Source: Streptomyces sp. ISL-66
GTDB taxonomy: Bacteria > Actinomycetota > Actinomycetes > Streptomycetales > Streptomycetaceae
Direction of reading: 5' to 3'
Length of the DNA stretch: 64,000 nucleotides
NCBI RefSeq assembly: GCF_018614135.1
Contig: NZ_JAGGOW010000105.1
Location: forward strand, 1-64,000
Part shown: in pieces, positions 1 to 7,786 of the stretch
Layout of the letters: every line of letters starts with the position of its first letter
How positions within the stretch are numbered: the first letter of the stretch is position 1
Program-made: the position numbers and the translations under genes
Notes under the pieces: model-generated
Seen by the model: the letters and a program-made list of their open reading frames with translations, nothing else
Databases searched by the model: none
What the model was told of the DNA's origin: nothing

Positions 1-1087
1 ACCACGCCGCGGCGCGCGCGTCCGCCGCGCCCGGCTCGAAGGGCTGGCCCGGTACCGGCAGGGCGATCGCCGCCCCGGCCCGCGCCGCCGCGGCCACCGT
101 GCCCTCGCCCGGCTCGTCCCACGGGTGCGGGGCCAGGTTGAAGGTGCCCCAGTGGATCGGCAGCATCGTGCCGTGCGGCAGCCCGCCCTGGAGGTCGAGG
201 TGGGCGAGCATGCCCTCCTCGGGAGTCATGTGGATGTCCGGCCAGTACTCCGAGTAGGCCCCGATCTGGATCATCGTGGCGTCGAACGGCCCGTGCTCGG
301 CCCCGATCTCCCCGAACCCCGGGAAGTAGCCCGTGTCACCGCTGTGGAAGACCCGGTGCTCGTCGCCCGCGACGACCCAGGACGCCCACAGGGTGAACTG
401 CTGGTTGCGCAGGCCGCGCCCGCAGAAGTGGCGGGCCGGGGTGGCCGTGAGGGAGAGCCCGGCGACCTTGGTGGTCTCGTTCCAGTCGAGTTCGCGCAGG
501 CGGTCCGCCGGGACGCCCCACCGCTCCAGGTGCGCGCCGACGCCGAGCGGGACGGCGAAGACCGTGTCCGTACCGGCCAGGGCCTTGATGGTCGGCAGGT
601 CGAGGTGGTCGTAGTGGTCGTGCGAGATCACCACGACGTCCACCTCGCCCAGCGAGGCCAGGGGTACCGGCACGGGGTGCAGCCGCTTGGGCCCGGCGAA
701 GGGGAAGGGGGAGCACCGCTCGCCCCAGACCGGGTCGAACAGCACCCGGCGCCCGTCGATCTCGGCGAGCACGGTGGAGTGCCCCATCCAGGTCAGCCGC
801 AGGCCGTCGGCCGGCGGCTTCGCCAGCTCGGCGAGCGTCGTCGGGTACACCGGGACGGGGGCGCCGGGGTTGCGCCGGAGCCGCTGCTCCTTGTGGAAGT
901 AGATCTTGGCGAACTCGGCCATCGAACCGGAGGGCCTGGTGCGGGCCCCGACCGGGTTCTGGAACACGCCGTCGGCGAAGTTCGGCGAGCGCCGGATCCG
1001 CTCCAGCCGGGCACCGGACGGGTCCGCGCCGAAGGCTTCGGGCCGCAGGGCGCGCAGCCGTGGACGCAGGGGACGGGAGCCGGTCAA
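1..1087 (-). CDS. MBL-fold metal-dependent hydrolase, NAPE-PLD/UlaG-like (3' end cut by window)
   Basis: Metallo-beta-lactamase-fold hydrolase resembling the NAPE-hydrolysing phospholipase D branch; the substrate cannot be told from sequence. The metal-binding signature HDHYDH lies at residues 156-161, preceded by a WMGHST strand-turn near residue 100. A second metal-site region, HSGDTGYFPGFGE, and a further IHWGTF histidine follow. The start is a TTG at 1087-1085 preceded by CAGGAGG; the ATG slightly upstream (1126) is in another frame and stops at once. The reading frame is still open at base 1, so the C-terminus is missing. It lies on the same strand as the downstream GDSL hydrolase gene, 166 bases away. 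Confidence 0.85.
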   Translation of the reverse strand, partial: MTGSRPLRPRLRALRPEAFGADPSGARLERIRRSPNFADGVFQNPVGARTRPSGSMAEFAKIYFHKEQRLRRNPGAPVPVYPTTLAELAKPPADGLRLTWMGHSTVLAEIDGRRVLFDPVWGERCSPFPFAGPKRLHPVPVPLASLGEVDVVVISHDHYDHLDLPTIKALAGTDTVFAVPLGVGAHLERWGVPADRLRELDWNETTKVAGLSLTATPARHFCGRGLRNQQFTLWASWVVAGDEHRVFHSGDTGYFPGFGEIGAEHGPFDATMIQIGAYSEYWPDIHMTPEEGMLAHLDLQGGLPHGTMLPIHWGTFNLAPHPWDEPGEGTVAAAARAGAAIALPVPGQPFEPGAADARAAAW

Positions 1088-1253
1088 AGCGCCTCCTGGG
1101 AGGGTTTCGGGCAGGACGTTCTCATGGTGTACACCTTGCGAACGCGTGGCACCCCCAAAGGATTCCATTCCGTGCTCCGGAACGCGCCCCGCCCCGCCCC
1201 TGGCCTGGCCCGCAACCCGCCGGCCCCCTGCCCGCCGCCTCTTGCCCCTGCCC

Positions 1254-2039
1254 CTACAGCGGCAGCAGGTCCGGCCGCTTCGCCTCGACGTGGTCCCCGG
1301 AGGACTCCCCGCGCAGCCGCCGTCCGATCCACGGCACCAGGTGGTCGCGGGCCCACTGGATGTTGTCCCGGGTCGTGTCCACCGAGCCGCGCGGGCGCAT
1401 CGGCGGCCACGGCTGCTCGGGGTCGGCCGGCGTGTCCATGCCGAGCACCTGGGCGGCGCGCAGGGCGACCCGCGTGTGTCCTTCGGGCGACAGGTGCAGC
1501 CGGTCGTCGTCCCAGGCCCGCCGGTCCTGTACGGACTTGAGCGACCAGAGGTCGAGCACGGGGCAGTCGTAGCGGTCGGCGATGGAGTGGACGTGCGCGC
1601 TGAACGTGGCGATCTTGCCCCGGATGTGCTTGAGGACCGGTACGTCCCGCGTGTCGAAGCCGGTGGTGATCACGACGCGGCCGACCGATCCGGCGAGGTC
1701 GCGCACGGCCGCCTCGTACCGTGCGGCCACGTCGTCCGGGTCGCTGCCGGGCCGGATGATGTCGTTGCCGCCCGCGCAGAAGGTCACCAGGTCGGGCGCG
1801 AGCTCCTTGGCCCGGGGCACCTGCTCGGCCACGATCTGGTCCAGGAGGCGGCCGCGCACGGCCAGGTTCGCGTACCGGAAGTCGTGCTCGTCGCGCTGGT
1901 CGGCCAGGAGTACGGCCAGCCGGTCCGCCCAGCCGAGAAACGTTTCCCCGGGTCCCGGGTCCCCCACGCCTTCGGTGAAGCTGTCCCCGATCGCCGCGTA
2001 CGAGCCGATGGTCTTGAGTGTCGTAGTCGTCGCTGCCAC
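1254..2039 (-). CDS. SGNH/GDSL-family hydrolase
   Basis: Lipase/esterase-type hydrolase of the SGNH superfamily, 261 residues, with no signal peptide, so probably cytoplasmic. Block I is GDSFTEG with catalytic Ser20, block III is GGND near residue 100, and block V is a DxxH pair in DDDRLHLS near residue 190. I chose the GTG at 2039 because GAAGGA lies at good distance before it. An in-frame GTG at 2069 would add ten residues but has no convincing ribosome-binding site. The substrate is unknown; this subfamily is often annotated simply as GDSL-type esterase. Confidence 0.85.
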   Translation of the reverse strand: MAATTTTLKTIGSYAAIGDSFTEGVGDPGPGETFLGWADRLAVLLADQRDEHDFRYANLAVRGRLLDQIVAEQVPRAKELAPDLVTFCAGGNDIIRPGSDPDDVAARYEAAVRDLAGSVGRVVITTGFDTRDVPVLKHIRGKIATFSAHVHSIADRYDCPVLDLWSLKSVQDRRAWDDDRLHLSPEGHTRVALRAAQVLGMDTPADPEQPWPPMRPRGSVDTTRDNIQWARDHLVPWIGRRLRGESSGDHVEAKRPDLLPL

Positions 2040-2227
2040 GGGAGCACATCCTTCACCCCGGGGTGCCACCTACGCGACCGTAGCCACCGGTTGACACACC
2101 GTGATCTTCACCACCGTGGCCCGGGGAATAGGAGCACGTGGGGCCGGGACCCCGCTCGGGCCCCGGCCTCACGCACGTACGCGGTCCCGCGGCGGCCGCA
2201 CCGCCGCGGGACCCCGGCTCACCGGAT

Positions 2228-3268
2228 TCAGATGCTGACGCCCTTCGAGCGAAGGTAGGCCAGCGGGTCGATGTCCGAGCCGTACGAGGGCCCCGTGCGG
2301 ATCTCGAAGTGGAGGTGCGGGCCGGTCACGTTGCCGGTGGCGCCGGAGAGGCCGATGGTCTGCCCGCCGCTGACGCTCTGGCCGGTCGAGACCGACAGCT
2401 GGGAGAGGTGGCCGTACTGGCTGTACTTGCCGTCGGCGTGCCGGATGACCACCTCGTTGCCGTACGCGCCGCCCCATCCGGCCGAGACGACGGTGCCCGC
2501 GCCGACGGCCCTGACCGTGGTGCCGGTGCTCGCGATGAAGTCGACTCCCGTGTGGTAACCGCTGGACCACATGGCGCCGGAGGCCCGGTAGGCGGTGGAC
2601 ACGCCGCCGCCGACGGGGGCGACGAAGCCGCCGGAGGCGGGGGCTGCCTGCTGCTGGGCGGGGGCCTCGGGCGCGGGCGCGACCGGAGCCTCGGCTCCGC
2701 CCTCGGACGGGGAACCGCCGGACGCGCCGTCGTCGGAGAAGGACTCCTCGTCGGAAGCGCCGTCGGAGGAAGCGTCACGGACCGAGGCCTGAGAAGCGCC
2801 GGAGCCGGAGGAAGCGGACTCATCGGCCGGCTCCGGCGTCTCGGCCGACGCGGCCGGGGCGGCGCCCTTCGCGCCGAGCGTCAGCTTGAGGCCCGGGTGG
2901 ATCAGCGACGGATTGGAGCCCACGGCCTCGCGGTTGTCCTCGTAGAGCCGCTCCCAGCCACCGCTGAGGTGCTGCCGCTGCGCGATCTTGGACAGGTAGT
3001 CCCCCGGCACGACCGTGTAGACCGTCGGTGCGGCCTGCACGGCCGACCGCGCGGCGGCGGGGGCGGCTTGGAGGGCGGCGGGCACCTGCGGGGCCTGCGG
3101 CGTACGGACCTGCGCGGTGACGGGAGCGGCGCTCGGCGCACCGGCCGCCTGGGCGCCGGTGGCCCCGAGCAGCGGGAGCGCGAGGGCCGCGCCACCGGTG
3201 CCGGCGACGGCGAAGCCGCGGGATATGGAGCGGGACTTGGGACGGCGGTGCTTACCCGTTGCAGGCAT
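2228..3268 (-). CDS. Secreted LysM and M23 peptidoglycan endopeptidase
   Basis: Cell-wall hydrolase of 346 residues. It has a basic N-terminus and hydrophobic secretion signal (about residues 15-43, ending AQA), a LysM wall-binding domain from about residue 83 (YTVVPGDYLSKI), and a long Ser/Glu/Ala/Pro-rich linker. The C-terminal M23 lysostaphin-like domain carries zinc and catalytic motifs HxxxD (HTGVD) and HLH. The ATG at 3268 follows GGAGAGGAAAT. An upstream in-frame start at 3355 would lie inside the riboswitch described separately and is rejected. Control by c-di-AMP fits the known pattern in which Streptomyces cell-wall hydrolase genes carry ydaO-type leaders. Confidence 0.93.
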   Translation of the reverse strand: MPATGKHRRPKSRSISRGFAVAGTGGAALALPLLGATGAQAAGAPSAAPVTAQVRTPQAPQVPAALQAAPAAARSAVQAAPTVYTVVPGDYLSKIAQRQHLSGGWERLYEDNREAVGSNPSLIHPGLKLTLGAKGAAPAASAETPEPADESASSGSGASQASVRDASSDGASDEESFSDDGASGGSPSEGGAEAPVAPAPEAPAQQQAAPASGGFVAPVGGGVSTAYRASGAMWSSGYHTGVDFIASTGTTVRAVGAGTVVSAGWGGAYGNEVVIRHADGKYSQYGHLSQLSVSTGQSVSGGQTIGLSGATGNVTGPHLHFEIRTGPSYGSDIDPLAYLRSKGVSI

Positions 3269-3282
3269 GGCGAATTTCCTCT

Positions 3283-3450
3283 CCGGCGCCGGCGAGGTGA
3301 GCTGTCGGGTTCGGACTGGAGATGTCCGGCCATGGCCGGTGCCGGTCAACGGCACCTGTACGGCTTCACCCCGAGCTGTCCCGTTTCGAAGATCCCGAAA
3401 GGGATCCGGAACAGCGGCTTACCTGGTTCCCCCGCTCCTGCCGCGCGTGA
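3283..3450 (-). ncRNA. c-di-AMP riboswitch (ydaO/yuaA type) in the leader of the M23 peptidase gene
   Basis: Read on the minus strand, the leader contains the conserved blocks of the ydaO-yuaA motif in order: AGCGGGGGAACCAGG (about 3425-3439), GGGGTGAAGCC (about 3362-3373) and CCCGACAGCTCACCTCG (about 3291-3308). These correspond to the B. subtilis ydaO blocks GCGGGGGACCCA, GGGGUGAAUC and CCGUCAGCUAACCUCG. The 3' end abuts the ribosome-binding site of the peptidase gene. This class binds cyclic di-AMP and normally turns expression off. Outer boundaries are approximate. Confidence 0.85.
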
Positions 3451-3779
3451 TTAGTCGGGTGCGGTTTCCGGTCGGCGGCAGGATTAGGCGGTCCGTCCGG
3501 ATCGATCGCGAACGTAATGGAGTCCGGCCGGACAGAACAAGTCATGAATTCCCCAATAAAATCTTGGGGATGACGGGCCGCCGGAATTCCGGTCACCCTC
3601 CGTCCATTCCCCACCTTCAACAACCGCTCCGGCAAGGCAATTCGGTATTCGTGATCAGGCACTCAGGGTCACCGTATGATCTGGCTCACGGGGAGGTGTC
3701 CGATCTCGCCTCTCGCTAGGGCAAGTTGTTCCAATCACCGTAATTCGGACACCCTCGACGACGACACGGAGGAGCCCCT
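3451..3779. promoter_or_regulatory. Divergent intergenic region between M23 peptidase leader and tyrosine phosphatase gene
   Basis: About 330 bases without a convincing gene, with visibly lower GC than its surroundings (for example the A/T-rich stretch around 3530-3580). It must carry the promoter of the riboswitch-controlled transcript on the minus strand and that of the phosphatase gene on the plus strand. I cannot assign -10/-35 boxes with confidence. The phosphatase ribosome-binding site GGAGGA is at 3768-3773. Confidence 0.5.
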
Positions 3780-4586
3780 GTGACCCAGCAGATACCCAAG
3801 CGCCCGAGAACGGAGCCGGCACTGTCCGGCGTGCGCAACTTCCGCGACGTGGGCGGGCTGCCGACCGCGGACGGCCGAAGGGTCAAGTCGGGACTACTGT
3901 TCCGAAGCGGACATCTCGCACATGCCACCGAAAGCGACGCGGAGTTCCTCGGCTCGCTCGGACTGCACACCGTGTTCGACTTCCGCAACGGCGCCGACCA
4001 CGCGCTCGAGGGCCCCGACGTGGATCTTCCCGGCGTGCTGAACGTCAACATCCCGCTGTCGGACCCGGCCGACGGCCGGGAGTTCTGGAGGTTGGTCCGC
4101 GAGGGGGAACTCGCCCAGCTCCACGAGCTCCTGGGCGACGGCAAGGCCGCCGCGCGCATGTCCCATTCGTACCGCGGGATCATCAGGACCCGCACCGCCG
4201 AGCACAGCCGCGTCGTGCACGCCCTCGCCGAGGAGAGTGTCCCGGCCCTCATGCACTGCGCCGCCGGCAAGGACCGGGCCGGCCTGTCGATCGCCGTCAC
4301 CCTGCTCGCGCTGGGCGTGGAACGCGACGCGATCGTCACCGACTACCTGGAGTCGAACGCCGCGCACAACCGCTACCGGGTCCGCCGCAGCAGCGACGCG
4401 GCCGAGGCCCGCACCCCCGAGGTGATGGCGCTGCTCGCCCCGCTCTTCGACGCCCGCGCCGAGTACCTGACCGCGGCCTTCGAGACGATCGACGAGGAGT
4501 GGGGCGGGGTGGAGCGCTACCTCGGCGAGGGTCTCGGGCTCGCGCCCGAGACCCTCGACCGGCTGCGCGACCGGCTGCTGGACTGA
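3780..4586 (+). CDS. Tyrosine-protein phosphatase (PtpB/IphP-like)
   Basis: Protein phosphatase of the atypical tyrosine phosphatase/lipid phosphatase group (DUF1706/IphP-like, Y_phosphatase3), 268 residues. The P-loop CxxxxxR is seen as HCAAGKDR with catalytic Cys160. The N-terminal NFRDVGGLPTADG motif is typical of this family. The GTG start at 3780 follows GGAGGA. It is monocistronic and ends convergently against hpnO with a hairpin between. The physiological substrate cannot be deduced; related enzymes act on phosphotyrosine or phosphoinositides. Confidence 0.9.
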   Translation: MTQQIPKRPRTEPALSGVRNFRDVGGLPTADGRRVKSGLLFRSGHLAHATESDAEFLGSLGLHTVFDFRNGADHALEGPDVDLPGVLNVNIPLSDPADGREFWRLVREGELAQLHELLGDGKAAARMSHSYRGIIRTRTAEHSRVVHALAEESVPALMHCAAGKDRAGLSIAVTLLALGVERDAIVTDYLESNAAHNRYRVRRSSDAAEARTPEVMALLAPLFDARAEYLTAAFETIDEEWGGVERYLGEGLGLAPETLDRLRDRLLD

Positions 4587-4587
4587 T

Positions 4588-4606
4588 GCCCGCCGGTGCG
4601 GCGGGC
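4588..4606. terminator. Hairpin between convergent phosphatase and hpnO genes
   Basis: Perfect inverted repeat: GCCCGCCG (4588-4595), three-base loop, CGGCGGGC (4599-4606). It lies two bases after the phosphatase stop and 18 bases beyond the hpnO stop. It probably works as a bidirectional, U-tract-less terminator, as is common in Streptomyces. Confidence 0.6.
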
Positions 4607-4623
4607 CGTCGCACCGAACCGCC

Positions 4624-6048
4624 TCAGCGGTTCGCGACGGCCTGCCGCACCAGCGTCCTGCCGAAGTCCCACATCAGCGCGCCCCCGCCGTGCGCCTCGT
4701 CCATGACCTCGCGGAAGGCTCCGACGAAGCGGTCCACGTCCGCCTCGTCGACGATCAGCGGCGGGATCAGCTTGATCACTTCCAGGTGGTCCCCGGAGAC
4801 CTGTGTGAGGATCCGGTGCTTCTGCAGCAGCGGCACCACGACCATCTGCGCGAACAGGCCCTTGCGGGCCGCCTGCAGCATGGTCCACCGGCTCCGCAGC
4901 CCCAGCGAGGACGGCCGGCCGAACTCGATGCCGATCATCAGCCCGCGCCCGCGTACCTCGTGGAGCAGTTCGTACGTGTCCACGAGCGCGGCGAGCCGGG
5001 CGCGCAGCAGATCGCCCATGGCGCGGGCGCGGGCCACCAGCTGCTCGTCCTCCATGACGGAGAGGACCGCGAGCCCGGCCGCCATCGCCTGCGCGTTGGA
5101 GCCGAAGCTGGCGGAGTGCACGAGCACCCGGTCCATGGACGAGTAGACCTTCTTGAAGATCCAGTCCTTGCCCAGGGTCGCGCCGACCGGCACGTAGCCG
5201 CCGCTGAGAGCCTTGGCCACGCACACCAGGTCCGGCTCCACGCCGGCCTCGTGCTGGTAGGCGTAGAAGTCCCCGGTGCGGCCGAGGCCGGTCTGTACCT
5301 CGTCGGCGATCAGCAGCGCCTTGTGGCGGTGCAGGAGCTCCTGGGCGGCGAGCAGGAAGCCGGGAGGCGGGGCGAGCACCCCCTTGCCCTGGATCGGTTC
5401 GACGACGAAGGCCGCCACGTCCCCCTTCCTCAGTTCCCGCTCCAGGGCGGCCAGATCGCCGAGCGCGATCTTGGTGTCGGGCAGCAGCGGCGCGAAGCCG
5501 TCCCGGAAGCCTTGCTCCCCGTTCACCGAGAGCGAGCCGGTGGTCAGCCCGTGGAAGGCGTGGTCGCAGTAGAGGACCCTGGGCCGCCCGGTGGCGTACC
5601 GGGCGAACTTCAGGGCGGTCTCCACCGCCTCGGTTCCGCTGTTGCCGAAGAAGACCCGCTCCAGGTGCGGGCTGTAGGAGAGCAGCTTCTCCGCGAGCAG
5701 TCCGGGCAGCGGCTGGCAGTCGAAGCGGGTGAGGTCGGCGAGCTGCGCGTCCAGGACGTCGTGCAGGGCCCGCTTGACCACCGGGTGGTGCCGGCCGAGC
5801 CCCATCACCCCGAACCCGGCCAGCATGTCGAGGTAGTCGTTGCCCTCGGCGTCCCAGAAGTGGGCGCCCTCGGCCCGCTCGTAGACCTTGTCGAAGCCGA
5901 TGGTGTGCAGCATCCGGGGCAGCTGGTGGTTGAGGTGACGGGCGTGCAGCTCGTACCGTTCCGCTCCGCGCTCGGCCAGCAGGGCACCGAGATCGAAGCC
6001 CTTCACCGGTCGTCCCCGCCCGTCCTGCCCCGCCCGGCCCCCGCTCAT
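4624..6048 (-). CDS. hpnO: Class III aminotransferase HpnO (aminobacteriohopanetriol synthesis)
   Basis: PLP-dependent aminotransferase of 474 residues, last gene of the hopanoid operon. By family it converts an oxidised ribosyl/hopane side chain into aminobacteriohopanetriol. Visible class III motifs: FFGNSGTEAVE (residues 133-143) for cofactor phosphate binding, the DEVQTGLGRTG block from residue 249, and the Schiff-base lysine in AKALSGG (Lys279). The ATG at 6048 overlaps the hpnH stop by four bases (ATGA), so translation is probably coupled. In S. coelicolor, as I recall, ispG and dxs lie near this point; here hpnH and hpnO are directly joined. Confidence 0.93.
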   Translation of the reverse strand: MSGGRAGQDGRGRPVKGFDLGALLAERGAERYELHARHLNHQLPRMLHTIGFDKVYERAEGAHFWDAEGNDYLDMLAGFGVMGLGRHHPVVKRALHDVLDAQLADLTRFDCQPLPGLLAEKLLSYSPHLERVFFGNSGTEAVETALKFARYATGRPRVLYCDHAFHGLTTGSLSVNGEQGFRDGFAPLLPDTKIALGDLAALERELRKGDVAAFVVEPIQGKGVLAPPPGFLLAAQELLHRHKALLIADEVQTGLGRTGDFYAYQHEAGVEPDLVCVAKALSGGYVPVGATLGKDWIFKKVYSSMDRVLVHSASFGSNAQAMAAGLAVLSVMEDEQLVARARAMGDLLRARLAALVDTYELLHEVRGRGLMIGIEFGRPSSLGLRSRWTMLQAARKGLFAQMVVVPLLQKHRILTQVSGDHLEVIKLIPPLIVDEADVDRFVGAFREVMDEAHGGGALMWDFGRTLVRQAVANR

Positions 6049-7076
6049 GCCGACTTGTCCCGGTTCCCGCCCACGGTCTCGCGGGCCGCCCTCAGGGTCT
6101 CCTTGAGCGATCCCATGGTGGCGAGGACGGCGGTGGGCTCGTACCCGCAGTGCGCCATGCAGTTCTCACAGCGCGGGTCCTTCCCGCGGCCGTACTTGCT
6201 CCAGTCGGTGTCCTCGACCAGTTCCCGGTACGAAGGCACGTAGCCGTCGCTCATCAGATAGCAGGGGCGCTGCCAGCCGAAGAGGGAGTAATTCGGAATG
6301 GCCCATGCGGTGCAGGGGAAATCGACTTTGCCTTCGAGGAAGTCCAGGAAGAGCGGGGAGTGGTTGAGCCGCCAGCGGCGCCGGTTGCCGCCCGCGAAGG
6401 CCTTCTTGAAGAGTTCTCGCGTCTGTTCGACGCCGAGGAAGTGCTCCTGGTCGGGGGCCTTCTCATAGGCGTAGGCGGGCGAGATCATCATTTCGTCGAC
6501 CTGAAGGTCGTCGTTGAGGTAGTTGAGGACCTCGATGACGTTCTGCGGGGTGTCGGTGTTGAAAAACGTGGAGTTGGTGGTGACGCGGAACCCGCGCTTC
6601 TTCGCCTCCTTGATGGCCTCGACCGCCTCGTCGAAGACGCCTTCCTTCGCCACCGACTCGTCGTGGCGCTCGCGCAGTCCGTCGATGTGGACGGCGAAGG
6701 CGAAGTAGGGGGAAGGGGTGAACTTCTCGATCTTCTTGCGCAGCAGCATCGCGTTGGTGCAGAGGAAGACGTATTTCCGCTTCGCCACCAGCTGGCGCAC
6801 GATCTCGTCGATCTGCGGGTGCATCAGGGGTTCGCCGCCGGCGATGGACACCATCGGCGCACCGGATTCCAGCACGGCCCCGACGGCCTGGGCCACGGGC
6901 ATGCGCTGCTTCAGCACCCCGGCCGGGTGCTGGATCTTCCCGCAGCCCTCACATGCGAGGTTGCAGGCGTAGAGCGGTTCCAGCTCGACGATCAGCGGGA
7001 ACTTCTCACGCTTGCGGAGCTTCTGTTCGAGCAGATAAGTCCCGACCCTGATGGTCTGTCGCAGTGGCATTGCCAT
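6045..7076 (-). CDS. hpnH: Adenosyl-hopene transferase HpnH (radical SAM)
   Basis: Radical SAM enzyme of 343 residues that attaches the 5'-deoxyadenosyl group of SAM to hopene, the first step of hopanoid side-chain extension. The cluster-binding CxxxCxxC motif is CNLACEGC (Cys38, Cys42, Cys45). A GGEPL motif follows, and a C-terminal cysteine cluster (CENCMAHCGYEP) is typical of the HpnH SPASM-like tail. The ATG at 7076 has AGGAGG eight bases upstream. A GTG three codons earlier sits directly on that site and overlaps the hpnG stop, so it is less likely. Confidence 0.95.
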   Translation of the reverse strand: MAMPLRQTIRVGTYLLEQKLRKREKFPLIVELEPLYACNLACEGCGKIQHPAGVLKQRMPVAQAVGAVLESGAPMVSIAGGEPLMHPQIDEIVRQLVAKRKYVFLCTNAMLLRKKIEKFTPSPYFAFAVHIDGLRERHDESVAKEGVFDEAVEAIKEAKKRGFRVTTNSTFFNTDTPQNVIEVLNYLNDDLQVDEMMISPAYAYEKAPDQEHFLGVEQTRELFKKAFAGGNRRRWRLNHSPLFLDFLEGKVDFPCTAWAIPNYSLFGWQRPCYLMSDGYVPSYRELVEDTDWSKYGRGKDPRCENCMAHCGYEPTAVLATMGSLKETLRAARETVGGNRDKSA

Positions 7077-7081
7077 CTGGC

Positions 7082-7786
7082 TCACCTCCTGGGGAGCAGC
7101 AAAGAACGGTGCCAGTCATAAAACGCGGGCAGTACGGCACGCAGGACGCGAAAGGCCGATATTCCCCCCCGAACAGTGCCGATACGGACGAGCTCATGCT
7201 CCGGAGCGTCCACGATCACCCGGACGGCCGCAACCGGACGCTCCGTGCCGTCCGCCACGCTCCCCTCCCGGCTCGCCGTCCACAAGGTGGCCGCTGATTC
7301 CATGTCGACCCCGATGGCCCCGGTGGCGCGCAGCCGCGCGCGCTCCTGGCCCCGGACGACGTGGTCGGATCCGGTCAGCGCACCGAGGTGGACGGTCCGG
7401 CCGGGTACGGCCCGGGCCAGCGCCTCGGCGAGCAGGGCGGTACCTGCGCAGGCGACCGTGCCGCGCGGGTCCCGGGTCTCGTCGGCGACGATCAGGTCGC
7501 CGGGGTTCATGCCGGGCAGCAGCCCGGCGCAGAATCCGGTGGCGAGCACCGCCGCCCCGCGCATTCCGGGCCCGGCCAGGGCCCTGGCGACGGCGCGTTC
7601 GGCCGCGCGGGGGCCCATACCGGTGCGCAGGACCTCGTACCGCTCGGGCGCGCCCGAGCCGTGGCCGCCGCGCAGGGCCGCCCGCTCGATGCGCAGCGCG
7701 CAGGCGATCAGCAGCGGCACGTGGGGGCCGGCCGCCGCTGCGGCTGTGTGGCCCGCTCCGGGGCCGGGCCCGGGGTCCGGGCACAT
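7082..7786 (-). CDS. hpnG: Hopanoid-associated nucleoside phosphorylase HpnG
   Basis: Nucleoside-phosphorylase-like protein of 234 residues. In the established pathway HpnG removes adenine from adenosylhopane to give phosphoribohopane. The phosphorylase fold is supported by the GVDMESAA motif, which holds the ribose/base-binding glutamate region, and by the early LLIACALRIE strand. The ATG at 7786 overlaps the last base of the shc stop (TGATG), which fits translational coupling. A longer open frame reaching 8137 is only the antisense/alternate frame within shc. Confidence 0.88.
   Translation of the reverse strand: MCPDPGPGPGAGHTAAAAAGPHVPLLIACALRIERAALRGGHGSGAPERYEVLRTGMGPRAAERAVARALAGPGMRGAAVLATGFCAGLLPGMNPGDLIVADETRDPRGTVACAGTALLAEALARAVPGRTVHLGALTGSDHVVRGQERARLRATGAIGVDMESAATLWTASREGSVADGTERPVAAVRVIVDAPEHELVRIGTVRGGISAFRVLRAVLPAFYDWHRSLLLPRR

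Noticed and set aside
1084..2049. A 321-codon minus-strand frame overlapping the GDSL hydrolase
   Set aside because: It uses an ATG close to the real GTG but in another frame; the SGNH motifs are in the frame ending at 1254.
3366..3662. A 98-codon minus-strand frame upstream of the M23 peptidase gene
   Set aside because: It overlaps the riboswitch and shows no protein features.
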